From the NCBI RefSeq assembly GCF_029714945.1, contig NZ_CP121634.1:6841001-6905000 (forward strand): 64,000 nt of DNA, written 5' to 3'. This stretch comes from Bradyrhizobium sp. CIAT3101 (lineage in GTDB: Bacteria > Pseudomonadota > Alphaproteobacteria > Rhizobiales > Xanthobacteraceae). Both the position numbers and the translations under genes were made by a program. Position 1 is the first letter of the stretch, and the number at the start of each line of letters is the position of its first letter. Of this stretch, positions 9,592 to 19,911 are shown in pieces. Below the pieces are notes generated by a model. It had not been told where the DNA came from, did no database searches, and saw nothing but the letters and a program-made list of their open reading frames with translations.

Positions 9592-12500
9592 TCAGTCGTG
9601 AGCCTTCCTGCCTCTGACTATTTCGCGTTTCACGCGGTACATGTCCCGTGCTAGCGGAGTAATGACCTGCGCTTGCGCCGCCGGCTGATTTTGGCTCAGT
9701 TCGGCTAGAATGCGGCTGATCGTGCGCTGTTGAAGTACCAACTTTGGCGTAATTGGCAGGCCTGCCTTGACCGCGCGTGATGTGATTTGGAACACATGAA
9801 GCGAGTCCGCCCCGAGTTCGAACCAGTTGTCTGTGATGCCAATCTTCTCAATCTTCAATATTTCGCGGACGATCCCGGCTAAGCTCAACTCTTGCGGAGA
9901 CGTGGGCGCCACATAGTTGCGGGATTGAAATGCGGAACCTGATTCTGGCGTAGGCAGCCTCTTTTGATCCACCTTGCCATTAATCGTCAGAGGCACGGAG
10001 TCGATAGCCATCAACGCGTGCGGGATCATGTGCGGCGGCAGCTTGTTTTGAAGATGCTCCCTCAACTCGGCCGGAGCGATTGGATCGCCTTCCTTGGCTA
10101 CGTAGTACGCAATGATTTTGGGACTTCCTCCGTCATCCTTGCGCGCGACGACCACGGCCTGCTGTACCGCGGGGTGCTCAGCCAGAGCAGCTTCGATCTC
10201 ACCCGCTTCAATACGGAAACCGCGTATCTTTAGTTGGTTGTCGGCCCGACCAATGTACTCGATGTCGCCTGTCGAAAGCACTTTAGCAAGGTCTCCCGAC
10301 TTATACATCCGACGATTCGGAGTTTTGCTGAAGGGGTCGGGGACGAAACGCTCCGCACTCAGTTCGGGAAGATTCAGATAGCCATTCGCGACCCCCGCCC
10401 CTCCGACGTATATTTCGCCAATCACGCCGGGAGGCACGGGACGCTGTTTCGCATCCAGGACGTAGAGACGAAGATCCGGGATCGGTGTTCCAATTAGGCT
10501 ACGAGCTTCCGAAAAAATATCGTCCTTGTTCAGGGGCCGGTAGGTAACGTGGACCGTCGTCTCCGTGATGCCGTACATGTTGACGAGCCGCGGACTCTGA
10601 TCTCCATGTCGCTCTACCCAAGGTCGTAGGCTGGCGAAATTCAGCGCCTCACCGCCAAAGATCACGTATCGGAGAGACAATGGCTTCACGAAGCCAGCTT
10701 CTTCGACCTGGATCAGTTGATAGAAAGCGGCTGGAGTCTGGTTGAGAATCGTGACTTGCTCCTCCGCCAAGAGGTTATAGAAGTCCTGAGGAGAGCGAGT
10801 GACGAGATACGGGACGATCACGAGACGTCCGCCAGTCAGCAGGCAGCCCCAAATTTCCCAAACCGAAAAGTCGAACGACGAGGAATGAAATAGCGTCCAT
10901 ACATCGGTCTCGCCAAAATTGAACCAATTACGTGTCGACTCAAGCAGCCGCACCACGTTGTGATGGCTGATAACCACGCCCTTCGGTTTGCCTGTAGAGC
11001 CGGAGGTGTAGATCACGTATGCGGGAATATCGGGCGCGCAGTAAGCGGGCAGATTTTCCACGTCCTCCCGACCGATATCCGGACCATCGTTGTCAAGGCA
11101 AATAATCCTTGCCGGAGTCGTTGGAAGCCCGGCCGCGAGCGATTGTTGGGTGAGCAACACAGTAGGCTTGGCGTCCTCAACAAGCATGCTCAGTCGTTCA
11201 AGAGGATACGACGAATCGAGCGGCACATAGGCGGCTCCAGTCTTCAGGATCGCCAGCATCGCCACGACCATGTCGATCGAACGCTCAAAGCTCGTCATCA
11301 CCCTCGAGGAAGGCTGTACCCCGATTCGTCGCAGGTACCGCGCGAGCTGGTTTGCCCGCACGTTAAGCTCGCGATACGTAAGGCGCTTTTCGCCGATCTG
11401 CACAGCTACCTTGTCCGGTGACAAAGTGGCTCGACGCTCGAACGTCTCCACGATAGTACGCGTCGGCGCCACCTCGATCGGATTCGGATTGAGTTTGGCG
11501 AGAATTGATGAGACCTGCTCCTCGTTCATCAACGCCAAATAGCCGATCGCCTTGTCTGCCCCGGAGGACGCGTCAAGCAAGATCGCTTTATAGTACTCCA
11601 TCCACTGCGAGATTGTTGCCTCGTCGAAAAGGTCGGAATTGTAATCGCAATCGATTACCAGACCCCGATCCGACTCGATCACGTTGAAAAAGAGATCCAG
11701 GATGACCGAAGCTTTTGGATTTGGCTCGACGACCGTCTCAAGTCCCGCAAACCTAGCGCCCGCTCCAAGGCGCTCGAGATTGAATTGGACGTCCATAAGC
11801 GGCATTCGTGCCGGATCTCGGGGGACGCCAAGCTTTCGTATAAGCGTTCCGTACGTATAGGATTGATGATCATACGCATCGAGCAATAGCTGCTTGGTAT
11901 GGCTCAATGCTTGTGAGAACGAGGAGTCCGGATCAAGCTGGGCGCGCAAAGGCAGGAAATTGACGCAGTGTCCGACGAGACTGCCGGTATCGGCGAGGTT
12001 CTGGCCGGCCGCCGGAACACCGACAACAATATCGCTCTGCCCGCTCAGCCGATGCAATAGCACGTAGAATCCCGCAAGCAGCGTCGCAAATAGCGTGCAG
12101 CTGCTCCTCGCCCCCATTTGCTTTATCTTGCGATAGGTATCGATATCAATTTGATACCGCGCCGTCGCACCCGCGTGCGTCTTCACCGAAGATCGCGGAC
12201 GATCGATCGGCAGCGCGAGCTGTTCAGGCAACTCCCGAAATCGGCTCACCCAATATGCCTCGACATCACGATTCTTGCCGGAGCTTTCTAGTTCGTGCTG
12301 CGCGCGTGCATATTGGCCGAACCCAACGAGCTCAGGAAGGTCCGGAATTCTGTCTTCAATTTTCGCGGAATAGAGCGTCGCCAACTCGTCGACCAGCACA
12401 TTGGTCGACCAACCATCGCAAACGATATGGTGCGACGTAATCGCCAATCGATGATAACTGGGCTCAAACCGGACGACTTCAGCCCGGATAAGCGGCCCAT

Positions 12501-15500
12501 TGATGAGATCGAACGGAACGCGCGCATCCGCAGCAAGAATACGTGAGTGCTCTGCTTCGCGTTCCGAGGGCTCGAGACTCGCTAGATCACGAATTGGGAT
12601 CTCAAGTCCAAGCTTAGGCTTCACATGCATCAAGCGACCATCTGATTCGACGGTCGCTCGAAGAGCCTCGTGTCTAGCGATCAGTTCGTTCACTGCTTCG
12701 CGCAACGCTTCGATTTGCAACTCACCCCTCAGGCCAATGCTGAACGATTCGTTGAACGCGCAGGATGCGTCGCTTCCCAAAACGGTTGCAAGAAATATCT
12801 CGCGCTGCGCTTCGGTCAGTTGAATCGGCTCCTGCTCCTTCGGACCGACGTTGGGCGATTTTGCTGGAACTGCAACGGAAAACGGTGATCCTGCCACATC
12901 GGAGAAGAAGCCGGCCTGCCGCATCTCCACGGCGCTATCTCTGAACGCTCGCACGATGAGATCCAGGTCCGCGTCGCTATGGGATGTCGTGAGGAAGCAA
13001 GGAAATCCTTCGCGAATATGAATACCCTTGTCGCGAAGATAGAAGTAATAGAGGCTTGCAAGCCGCTCTGAGGCAGCGAAGCTGAAATAGAAGAAGCTGC
13101 CAAAGCTCTCAATCTGCGTTGGCACCCTCTCCAACTTCAGCACTTTGTTGAGTCGCTGGACGAGGTCAGCCGTCCGCTCGTTCAATCGCTCCTGGAGAAC
13201 GGCGCCTTGATCCCTGAGATGCACCAACACTGCATGCATCGCGGCTACGACGAGCGGATGGCGAACGAACGTGCCGGCAAAGAACGTGACACCAACCTCA
13301 GGATAGGATTCATCTCCGAACTGCCACGCGCCGCCGTCCAGAGCATCCATGAATCGACGGGTACCAGCAAGCACGCCCACAGGCATGCCACCCGCTATGA
13401 CTTTTCCGTAGGTCACGAGGTCCGCACGGATTCCGAACAACGCCTGGCAACCGCCCGGGTGGACCCGGAATCCAGTAACGACCTCATCGAAGATCATTGC
13501 AGTGCCGGAAGCTGCCGTGATCTCCCGGATATCCTTCAGGAACTTGGTGGGTTGTAATGCTGGGTGACGGCTTTGAACGGGTTCAATAAGAACCGCCGCC
13601 AGATCGTCGGCATTTTTCCGTATCCAATCAATAGCTTCTTCGGTGCCATAGTCCAGCACGACCATGCTCGATGTGTTTTGTCGTGGAATCCCGGGGGCGA
13701 TGGGGACGGCAACGGGCTCGCCGGCTCTATCCCTGATGCCCTTAACGAGAACTTCGTCAAACAAGCCATGATAGTCGCCATTAAACATGACGACTTTGCT
13801 CCGACCAGTGACCGTACGCGCCACGCGCAATGCCGCAAGAACTGCCTCGGAGCCCGTGTTGCAGAACGCCATGCGTTCATTGCCCGTCATATCGCAAAAC
13901 ATCTTTGCGACCTCGCCGGCGAGCGCACTTTGCGGCCCCGTCTCAAATCCCGCATGAAGCTGCGCTTCGATTGCCTTCTCGACGAAATCCGGGCGATGAC
14001 CAAGCATGATTGGGCCAAAGCCGTTTACAAGGTCAATGTACTCGTTGCCATCAATGTCCCAGATCCGCGGCCCCTTTGAGCGGTCGGTCACGATTGGATA
14101 GACCATCTCCTTCCACCGGTCGCGAAAGCCCGAGACGACCCTTGGATCAGCCAGCACGTTTCGGTATTGCTGGGTAAGTCCTTTGGACTTCGCGGTGCGC
14201 CGCGTAACGCGTTCGATGAGCCGCGCCAGATGGCTTTGTTGCTGATCGGTCAAATCCAGCGATGTTCCCACCTGCGGCGGCTTATATGGACCGTGGGGTT
14301 TGCTCACGGAAACAGGCGAAGTGACTTGGGGAGACGCCACCACCGGTTCCGCGGACCGAGCTGGTCGCGCTGGGGCTATCAAAGTGCCTGCTGACGAGAC
14401 GGATGGTCCGGAAACCTTGGCCTGCATGGTCTCAAGCTGCTTGGTGAACAGCTCGTTCATTGCCTGCAGTTGCTCCCGCATAAGCTGCGCCAATGTGTTT
14501 TCCGCAACGGGACTTCGCTCCTGCAACTCTGCCGAGACAACTTGCGTGACTCGGATGGGGGCGGAAGGCGTCCCTATCGCACCCTCAGGGGCGACCGCGG
14601 GAGCGTGGGATGGTGCGTGTAGGGGCTCAGCGTACATCTCCTGTGGCAGCTTGCCCTCAACATAATCGGTGAGCGCGGCAAGGCTTGATATGTCGTTGAG
14701 TAGTTGGCGGAACGTGATCTTGATCTCGAACTTCTGCTGCAAGGCCTGCGCAACTTGCGTTAGAAACAGGGAATCGAAACCGAGTTCCAGAAATGTTGCC
14801 GTCTCATCGGCGGAGCCAACGTCCAGCCCGGACAACTCGTGCAATACATCGGCGAGTGCGGCCTGAATCTTTGCCCTACGATTCTCTCGCGAATTCGAGA
14901 CCGACTGAGACTTAATGTTGGGCGCCATGTTCGCGACTTCCGCTTCTTGTCCGGACTGTGAATTCACTATATATGACGGCGACGTCGTGGGAGACAAAGC
15001 GGCTATCGGGATCGACTTGTCGCTCGCATCTGGAGCGACCTCGAGCCAGTAGCGCTTACGTTCAAACGGATAAGTCGGCAGTGCAACGCGCTGGCGATGC
15101 TCACCATTCAACATGCTCTTCCAATGCGGTCGCCCCCCACCAAGCCACACCGCCCCCACGGCGCTTAGAAGCGCTTCGCTGTCTCGTTCGCCGGAAAATC
15201 CATCAGAGAGCGACGAGACGATTACCTGATTATTTGAACCGCCGGGCTTCTGACGCGAGAGCGTGGCCAGCACATTGCCAGGACCAACCTCCAAAAGAAT
15301 TGCGTCAGGGTTCCTTCGCATCAACTCAACTGCCGACGCGAACCGCACGGGGTCGCGTGCATGCCGCGCCCAATAAAGCGGATCTGTCGCTTCATCGTCA
15401 GTGATCCAGTCACCGGTGACACCGGAGATGTACGGAATTTGTGGCGAGCTGATTTTTATTTTCGCGAATGCCGCAGCCAACGGATTAATGAGAGGTTCCA

Positions 15501-17712
15501 TCATCGACGAATGAAACGCGTGTGACGTCACCAATCGCCTGCAGACGACCTTCTTATCTTCTAATTCGCTTTCGAATCTAGCGAGTGCGTCGAATGGACC
15601 CGCCACGACACAAAGCGATTGAGAGTTGATTGCAGCGATACACAGTGGCTCTCGCAGAATCTCACGCAGACTCGCCTCCGGAAGCCGAACCGAGAGCATG
15701 CCCCCCGCGGGCAGCTGCTGCATCATTCGTCCCCGCAAAGCAACCAGGTTCAGCGCATCCTCCAGGGACATCACACCGGCTAGGCATGCTGCAACGAACT
15801 CTCCAACGCTATGGCCGACCATTGCCTTTGGGCGAATACCCCAACTCATCCAGAGTTGGGCAAGGCCGTACTCAATCGTAAAGATTGCCGGCTGCGCAAT
15901 GATCGTGTCACTTACGGCGCGCCTTGCATCTTCTCCTGCTCCTGCCGGCGGGTAGAGGAGCGTCCGAAGGTCGACGCCAAGATGCGGGTGAAGTATCTCG
16001 GCGCAGCGATCGACAGCGGTTCGAAAGACTGGCTCGGACTCGTAGATCTCACGCGCCATATCAACGTGTTGTGATCCCTGCCCAGGAAACATGAAATAGA
16101 TCTCTGGGGCTTCGCCAGACCTCGACCGCGTCTGCACTTTCTCGCGTTTCGATAGCATCTGCACAGCTTCATCGACCTTACCGGCGACGACGATCCGGCG
16201 ATGATCGAACTCCCGCCTGCCTTCCTGGAGCGTCCAGGCAACGTCAGCAATGTTCAGCTCTGGATTCGAACGAAGGTGTTCCGCCAGATTGTCGGTCGCT
16301 CGCTCAAGCGCTGTCAACGAACGTGCGGACAGTACGAGCAGATGGCTGGACTTTGTCGCCGGCACCTCAGCTCGCGCCGGTGCTTGTTCGAGCACGAGAT
16401 GCGCGTTAGTTCCTCCGACGCCGAATGCGCTTACCCCAGCACGACGGGGTCCCTGATCATTCTTCCATTCCGAACGAGCAGTCTCAACCCGGAACGGACT
16501 ACTCTCCAGGTCGCACTTAGGATTTGGCCTTTTGAAATGCAGCGTCGGCGGAAATACACCGTGTTTGACAATGTGTGACGCATTGATCAGTCCAGTTATG
16601 CCTGCGGCGATATCTAGATGCCCAACGTTGGTCTTCGCTGTTCCGATCGTGCAAAATTGCCGGCGTTCAGTCGACGCGCGAAATGCTCTGGTCAACGCAG
16701 CGAGTTCTATCGGGTCTCCCATCGGGGTGCCCGTGCCGTGCGCTTCGATGTAGCCGATCGTGTCCGGGTCGACTCCAGCAGCCTGATGCGCCATTGCGAT
16801 AACAGCTGCCTGCCCCTCTACGCTGGGCGCAGTGTAGCCTACCTTCGCCGAACCATCGTTGTTGACGGCGAAACCCCGAATGATGGAGTGGACTTGATCA
16901 CCATCGCGGAGCGCATCGTCAAGTCGCTTCAGCAACACGACGCCGACTCCGCTGCCGAAGACCGTTCCTTGCGCAGCCGCATCGAATGCCCGACAGTGTC
17001 CGTCGGGCGAGACCATCCCCCCATCCTGATACGGATAGCCCCGCTCCTGTGGGAGTGTGATCGACACTCCACCGGCCAACGCCATATCGGTCTGATAAGT
17101 CAACAATGCTTGGCACGCCTGCGTTACCGACAACAGCGACGTAGAACACGCCGACAGAAGGGTGAAACTAGGTCCGCGGAGGTTCAACTTGTACGAGACA
17201 CGCGTTGATAGGAAGTCGAGGCTATTTCCCATCATCTCGACGTAGTTCGACACCTGGTAGCCCGCGGTAAATTTCTCGATGAAGCCGGGCGTTGCACAGA
17301 GACGCGAGAGAAAATACGAGGAGAGGCTGCACCCGGCATACACACCGATCATCCCGGGATACGAATCCGGAACATAGCCGCCGTTCTCGAGGGCTTCCCA
17401 ACAGCATTCGAGGAACAGTCGCTGTTGTGGATCCATCAACTCCGCTTCGCGCGGATAGATTCCAAAGAATTCCGCGTCAAAATGTTCGATCTCGTCAATG
17501 ACCGACCGAGCGTACACCTGACGAACGCCCGCGGCTGCGTCGCTTTTTTGGACCTCGTTCGGAGGGACATCGCGGAAGTGGGAGATCGACTCAATCCCCG
17601 CAAGCTGATTGCGCCAGAACTCAGCGACGCTGCGCGCGCCCGGAAAGCGTCCGGCCATGCCGACGATCGCGATGCTTTCCGTAACCGCACTATCGGCTTG
17701 CGCATCAGTCAC
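9592..17712 (-). CDS. Hybrid PKS-NRPS: KS-AT-ACP-aminotransferase-C-A(Thr)-T
   Basis: 2706 residues. KS about 10-440 (C189 in LSACSTS, H325 in EAHGTGTP, H365 in NVGHLD). AT about 540-860 (S635 in GHSVGE; HAFH at 731-734 indicates malonyl-CoA). ACP about 945-1020 (S981 in LGFDS). A Pro/Ala-rich, partly coiled-coil linker runs to about 1150. A class-III PLP aminotransferase spans about 1165-1600 (K1437 in TYGKVIAGG). C about 1625-2050 (HHIVCDG at 1761). A about 2085-2590 (YTSGSTG, KSGD, K2580). T about 2605-2675 (S2637). The A pocket reads D2281 F2282 W2285 N2324 I2351 G2353 M2379 V2387 H2388 K2580, the classical threonine code. The layout resembles the beta-amino module of MycA/ItuA and McyE, without their acyl-ligase, so an upstream aminoacyl starter is implied. 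Its start overlaps the preceding stop (ATGA). Confidence 0.95.
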   Translation of the reverse strand: MTDAQADSAVTESIAIVGMAGRFPGARSVAEFWRNQLAGIESISHFRDVPPNEVQKSDAAAGVRQVYARSVIDEIEHFDAEFFGIYPREAELMDPQQRLFLECCWEALENGGYVPDSYPGMIGVYAGCSLSSYFLSRLCATPGFIEKFTAGYQVSNYVEMMGNSLDFLSTRVSYKLNLRGPSFTLLSACSTSLLSVTQACQALLTYQTDMALAGGVSITLPQERGYPYQDGGMVSPDGHCRAFDAAAQGTVFGSGVGVVLLKRLDDALRDGDQVHSIIRGFAVNNDGSAKVGYTAPSVEGQAAVIAMAHQAAGVDPDTIGYIEAHGTGTPMGDPIELAALTRAFRASTERRQFCTIGTAKTNVGHLDIAAGITGLINASHIVKHGVFPPTLHFKRPNPKCDLESSPFRVETARSEWKNDQGPRRAGVSAFGVGGTNAHLVLEQAPARAEVPATKSSHLLVLSARSLTALERATDNLAEHLRSNPELNIADVAWTLQEGRREFDHRRIVVAGKVDEAVQMLSKREKVQTRSRSGEAPEIYFMFPGQGSQHVDMAREIYESEPVFRTAVDRCAEILHPHLGVDLRTLLYPPAGAGEDARRAVSDTIIAQPAIFTIEYGLAQLWMSWGIRPKAMVGHSVGEFVAACLAGVMSLEDALNLVALRGRMMQQLPAGGMLSVRLPEASLREILREPLCIAAINSQSLCVVAGPFDALARFESELEDKKVVCRRLVTSHAFHSSMMEPLINPLAAAFAKIKISSPQIPYISGVTGDWITDDEATDPLYWARHARDPVRFASAVELMRRNPDAILLEVGPGNVLATLSRQKPGGSNNQVIVSSLSDGFSGERDSEALLSAVGAVWLGGGRPHWKSMLNGEHRQRVALPTYPFERKRYWLEVAPDASDKSIPIAALSPTTSPSYIVNSQSGQEAEVANMAPNIKSQSVSNSRENRRAKIQAALADVLHELSGLDVGSADETATFLELGFDSLFLTQVAQALQQKFEIKITFRQLLNDISSLAALTDYVEGKLPQEMYAEPLHAPSHAPAVAPEGAIGTPSAPIRVTQVVSAELQERSPVAENTLAQLMREQLQAMNELFTKQLETMQAKVSGPSVSSAGTLIAPARPARSAEPVVASPQVTSPVSVSKPHGPYKPPQVGTSLDLTDQQQSHLARLIERVTRRTAKSKGLTQQYRNVLADPRVVSGFRDRWKEMVYPIVTDRSKGPRIWDIDGNEYIDLVNGFGPIMLGHRPDFVEKAIEAQLHAGFETGPQSALAGEVAKMFCDMTGNERMAFCNTGSEAVLAALRVARTVTGRSKVVMFNGDYHGLFDEVLVKGIRDRAGEPVAVPIAPGIPRQNTSSMVVLDYGTEEAIDWIRKNADDLAAVLIEPVQSRHPALQPTKFLKDIREITAASGTAMIFDEVVTGFRVHPGGCQALFGIRADLVTYGKVIAGGMPVGVLAGTRRFMDALDGGAWQFGDESYPEVGVTFFAGTFVRHPLVVAAMHAVLVHLRDQGAVLQERLNERTADLVQRLNKVLKLERVPTQIESFGSFFYFSFAASERLASLYYFYLRDKGIHIREGFPCFLTTSHSDADLDLIVRAFRDSAVEMRQAGFFSDVAGSPFSVAVPAKSPNVGPKEQEPIQLTEAQREIFLATVLGSDASCAFNESFSIGLRGELQIEALREAVNELIARHEALRATVESDGRLMHVKPKLGLEIPIRDLASLEPSEREAEHSRILAADARVPFDLINGPLIRAEVVRFEPSYHRLAITSHHIVCDGWSTNVLVDELATLYSAKIEDRIPDLPELVGFGQYARAQHELESSGKNRDVEAYWVSRFRELPEQLALPIDRPRSSVKTHAGATARYQIDIDTYRKIKQMGARSSCTLFATLLAGFYVLLHRLSGQSDIVVGVPAAGQNLADTGSLVGHCVNFLPLRAQLDPDSSFSQALSHTKQLLLDAYDHQSYTYGTLIRKLGVPRDPARMPLMDVQFNLERLGAGARFAGLETVVEPNPKASVILDLFFNVIESDRGLVIDCDYNSDLFDEATISQWMEYYKAILLDASSGADKAIGYLALMNEEQVSSILAKLNPNPIEVAPTRTIVETFERRATLSPDKVAVQIGEKRLTYRELNVRANQLARYLRRIGVQPSSRVMTSFERSIDMVVAMLAILKTGAAYVPLDSSYPLERLSMLVEDAKPTVLLTQQSLAAGLPTTPARIICLDNDGPDIGREDVENLPAYCAPDIPAYVIYTSGSTGKPKGVVISHHNVVRLLESTRNWFNFGETDVWTLFHSSSFDFSVWEIWGCLLTGGRLVIVPYLVTRSPQDFYNLLAEEQVTILNQTPAAFYQLIQVEEAGFVKPLSLRYVIFGGEALNFASLRPWVERHGDQSPRLVNMYGITETTVHVTYRPLNKDDIFSEARSLIGTPIPDLRLYVLDAKQRPVPPGVIGEIYVGGAGVANGYLNLPELSAERFVPDPFSKTPNRRMYKSGDLAKVLSTGDIEYIGRADNQLKIRGFRIEAGEIEAALAEHPAVQQAVVVARKDDGGSPKIIAYYVAKEGDPIAPAELREHLQNKLPPHMIPHALMAIDSVPLTINGKVDQKRLPTPESGSAFQSRNYVAPTSPQELSLAGIVREILKIEKIGITDNWFELGADSLHVFQITSRAVKAGLPITPKLVLQQRTISRILAELSQNQPAAQAQVITPLARDMYRVKREIVRGRKAHD
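17709..17712 (-). other. ATGA overlap joining loading protein and PKS-NRPS
   Basis: On the minus strand the TGA stop of the A-T gene and the ATG of the 2706-residue gene share two bases (ATGA). Such an arrangement usually gives coupled translation and near-equal amounts of partner proteins. Confidence 0.85.
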
Positions 17713-19649
17713 GAAGCATCTCCCCCACGAAGTAATCTCCTCCGGCCAAATGCCGCGCGTTGTCTTTGCGCCCTCTCGCTTGTGTCCGTTGGTGACGCCT
17801 TCATAGCGGCGCGCGCATCCAGGTGGCGCGCGAGCCCACGAATTGTCGTAAACTCGAACAAATCCGTGATTGGAATTTCGCGGCTCAATCGCGCCTGCAC
17901 GCGCCCATGGACATTGGCAAGCAGGAGAGAGTCACCGCCAACATCGAAGAAGTTATCGTCAAGGCCAAGGGCGTCGATTGCCAAAACCTCGCACCAGATT
18001 TCTTTGATTTCTCTCTCCAATATTGTCGATGCAAGCGGCGGCTCGCCCCGGACCAACGCTCGTGGTGCAGGCAATGCGGCGCGATCGACTTTTCCGTTTA
18101 TCGTCAGCGGTAGCGTGCCGATTTGCTCATAGGCATATGGCACCATGTATTCGGGTATCCGAGACTTGAGAAACTCGCGCAACTCGTAACTTGTCGGAGA
18201 AGCAGATGGTTTAGCGACAATGTAGGCCACCAGCTTTGGCTCGCCGGGCCCGTCGCTGCGCGCAAGGACCACGGCTTGCGCGACGGAAGCATGATCGGCG
18301 AGCGTTGCCTCGACCTCACCGAGTTCGATGCGGTAGCCGCGAATCTTGACCTGCAAGTCGCCCCGCCCGAGATATTCGATATCTCCATGCTCGGTGGCTC
18401 GCGCGAGATCACCCGATTTGTACATCCGCATCGACTGCTCGCTCGCAAACGGATCCCGAACAAAGCGCTCCGCGGTAAGCTCGGGTCGATTAAGATAACC
18501 GCGCGCAACACCGGCGCCGCCAACATAGATCTCACCGACTTCGCCGATAGCGACAGGCTTCAAGTCCGAGTCGAGCAAGTAGAGATGCAGATCGGGAATC
18601 GGAATGCCAATGAGGCTTCTCACCTCATTTCTAGAATCGTCTGCAGAAACAGGCCTATAGGTAACGTGAACCGTCGTCTCTGTAATGCCATACATATTGA
18701 TCAGTTGAGGCGCCTGATCGCCATGGCGCTCAAACCAGGGGCGGAGATTCGCGAAATTGAGCGCCTCGCCGCCGAAAATCACGTAGCGGAGCTTCAATGC
18801 CCCGACGGCGCCAGCCTCTTCGAGCTGAACCAACTGATAAAACGCCGCCGGTGTCTGGTTGAGTACCGTAACTCCGTCCTCTACCAACAGCTTATAGAAG
18901 TCTCTCGGTGAACGGGTGATCCACTGAGGTACGCAGACAAGGCGCCCGCCACTCAGGAGGCATCCCCATATCTCCCACACCGAGAAATCGAAAGCAGCCG
19001 AATGAAATAGCGTCCAAACGTCCGTCGGATCGAACTTGAACCAATCCGCAGTGGCGGAAAGAAGTCGGCAAACGTTCTGGTGAGTCACCAACACGCCCTT
19101 CGGTCTGCCAGTCGATCCCGAAGTATAGATCACATAGGCAAGACTTTCAGATGAGGCGATTTCATTCACCACAGACGGGTCGAGCGAGGCAATCGATTGA
19201 CTGTCGCGGTCGACACAGATGATCGAGCTGCTTGATCTCTGCCCCAGCCTCTCGGCGAGACTCTCCCATGTTAAGATCACGGATGGACAAGCATCGTCCA
19301 GGATCATCGCAATACGTTCGACCGGGTATGATGGGTCGATTGGGATGTATCCTGCGCCCGCTTTAAGGACAGCAAGCATAGATATGATCAGGTCAAAAGA
19401 GCGCTCGAAGCAGAGCGCCACCAAGTCATCGGCCTGCAGATCAAGTTTGCGAAGATGCCGCGCAAGCTGGTTTGAGCGCTCATCTAGTTCTCGGTACGTC
19501 AGTCGGTCGCGGCCTAGCTGGAGCGCCACACTGTCAGGAGTTTGCGCTGCTTGTCGCTCAAACAACCGGCTCAACGTTTCGCCGGAAACTGGCGGCAATG
19601 CCTGCGCCCCTATTCCGTTGGCCAGCAAATTAACACCTGCCTGTGCCAT
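17709..19649 (-). CDS. NRPS loading protein A(Thr)-T
   Basis: 646 residues. The adenylation domain is at about 20-540 (A3 YTSGSTGRPKG at 175-185; A5 NMYGITETT near 318; A7 YKSGD; A10 TINGKVD). A carrier domain follows with FFDVGGDS (S574). There is no condensation domain, which is typical of a chain-initiating protein. The pocket residues D221 F222 W225 N264 I291 G293 M319 V327 H328 plus the A10 lysine spell DFWNIGMVHK, the threonine signature, identical to that of the next protein. A GGAGG site lies 11 nt upstream of the ATG. The stop overlaps the start of the PKS-NRPS gene by 4 bp, so translation is probably coupled and the loaded threonyl group is probably passed to the KS. A role supplying Thr in trans to other carriers is also possible. 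Confidence 0.93.
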   Translation of the reverse strand: MAQAGVNLLANGIGAQALPPVSGETLSRLFERQAAQTPDSVALQLGRDRLTYRELDERSNQLARHLRKLDLQADDLVALCFERSFDLIISMLAVLKAGAGYIPIDPSYPVERIAMILDDACPSVILTWESLAERLGQRSSSSIICVDRDSQSIASLDPSVVNEIASSESLAYVIYTSGSTGRPKGVLVTHQNVCRLLSATADWFKFDPTDVWTLFHSAAFDFSVWEIWGCLLSGGRLVCVPQWITRSPRDFYKLLVEDGVTVLNQTPAAFYQLVQLEEAGAVGALKLRYVIFGGEALNFANLRPWFERHGDQAPQLINMYGITETTVHVTYRPVSADDSRNEVRSLIGIPIPDLHLYLLDSDLKPVAIGEVGEIYVGGAGVARGYLNRPELTAERFVRDPFASEQSMRMYKSGDLARATEHGDIEYLGRGDLQVKIRGYRIELGEVEATLADHASVAQAVVLARSDGPGEPKLVAYIVAKPSASPTSYELREFLKSRIPEYMVPYAYEQIGTLPLTINGKVDRAALPAPRALVRGEPPLASTILEREIKEIWCEVLAIDALGLDDNFFDVGGDSLLLANVHGRVQARLSREIPITDLFEFTTIRGLARHLDARAAMKASPTDTSERAQRQRAAFGRRRLLRGGDAS

Positions 19650-19911
19650 CTTTTATATCGCCTCCGTGCGCCTCCCTGGACAATAAATAACGGGTCGGAC
19701 GGCACGCTGAAATTGCAGAAACTCTAAATGGTAGTATAAACAATCGATCGTTTATCGTCAGCCAATTTACTGAATCAATAAGGCTTGCTAGTTTCGTTGG
19801 TTAATCAACAGAACGTTCCACCTCTGCAAATGCCGCGCATTAAGGCGACGAAAATGGGAGGAATTCCGCGGCAAAATGCTCTAGCTTGAGAGCTCACTAT
19901 TCCATGCAAAA
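19650..19911 (-). promoter_or_regulatory. AT-rich leader and probable promoter region of the NRPS/PKS operon
   Basis: 262 bp between the acetyltransferase stop and the loading-protein start, clearly more AT-rich than the flanking genes. It should contain the promoter for the leftward NRPS/PKS genes. I could not fix -35/-10 boxes with confidence. Confidence 0.45.
19737..19754. promoter_or_regulatory. 18-bp near-palindrome upstream of the NRPS/PKS operon (possible operator)
   Basis: TAAACAATC/GATCGTTTA pairs 8 of 9 positions between half-sites. It lies about 90 bp upstream of the loading-protein start. It could be a binding site for a dimeric regulator. No regulator gene is visible in the window, and chance occurrence in AT-rich DNA is possible. 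Confidence 0.3.

Noticed and set aside
12500..14665. Several plus-strand open frames of 100-170 codons
   Set aside because: All lie opposite the PKS-NRPS domains, whose motifs are unmistakable.
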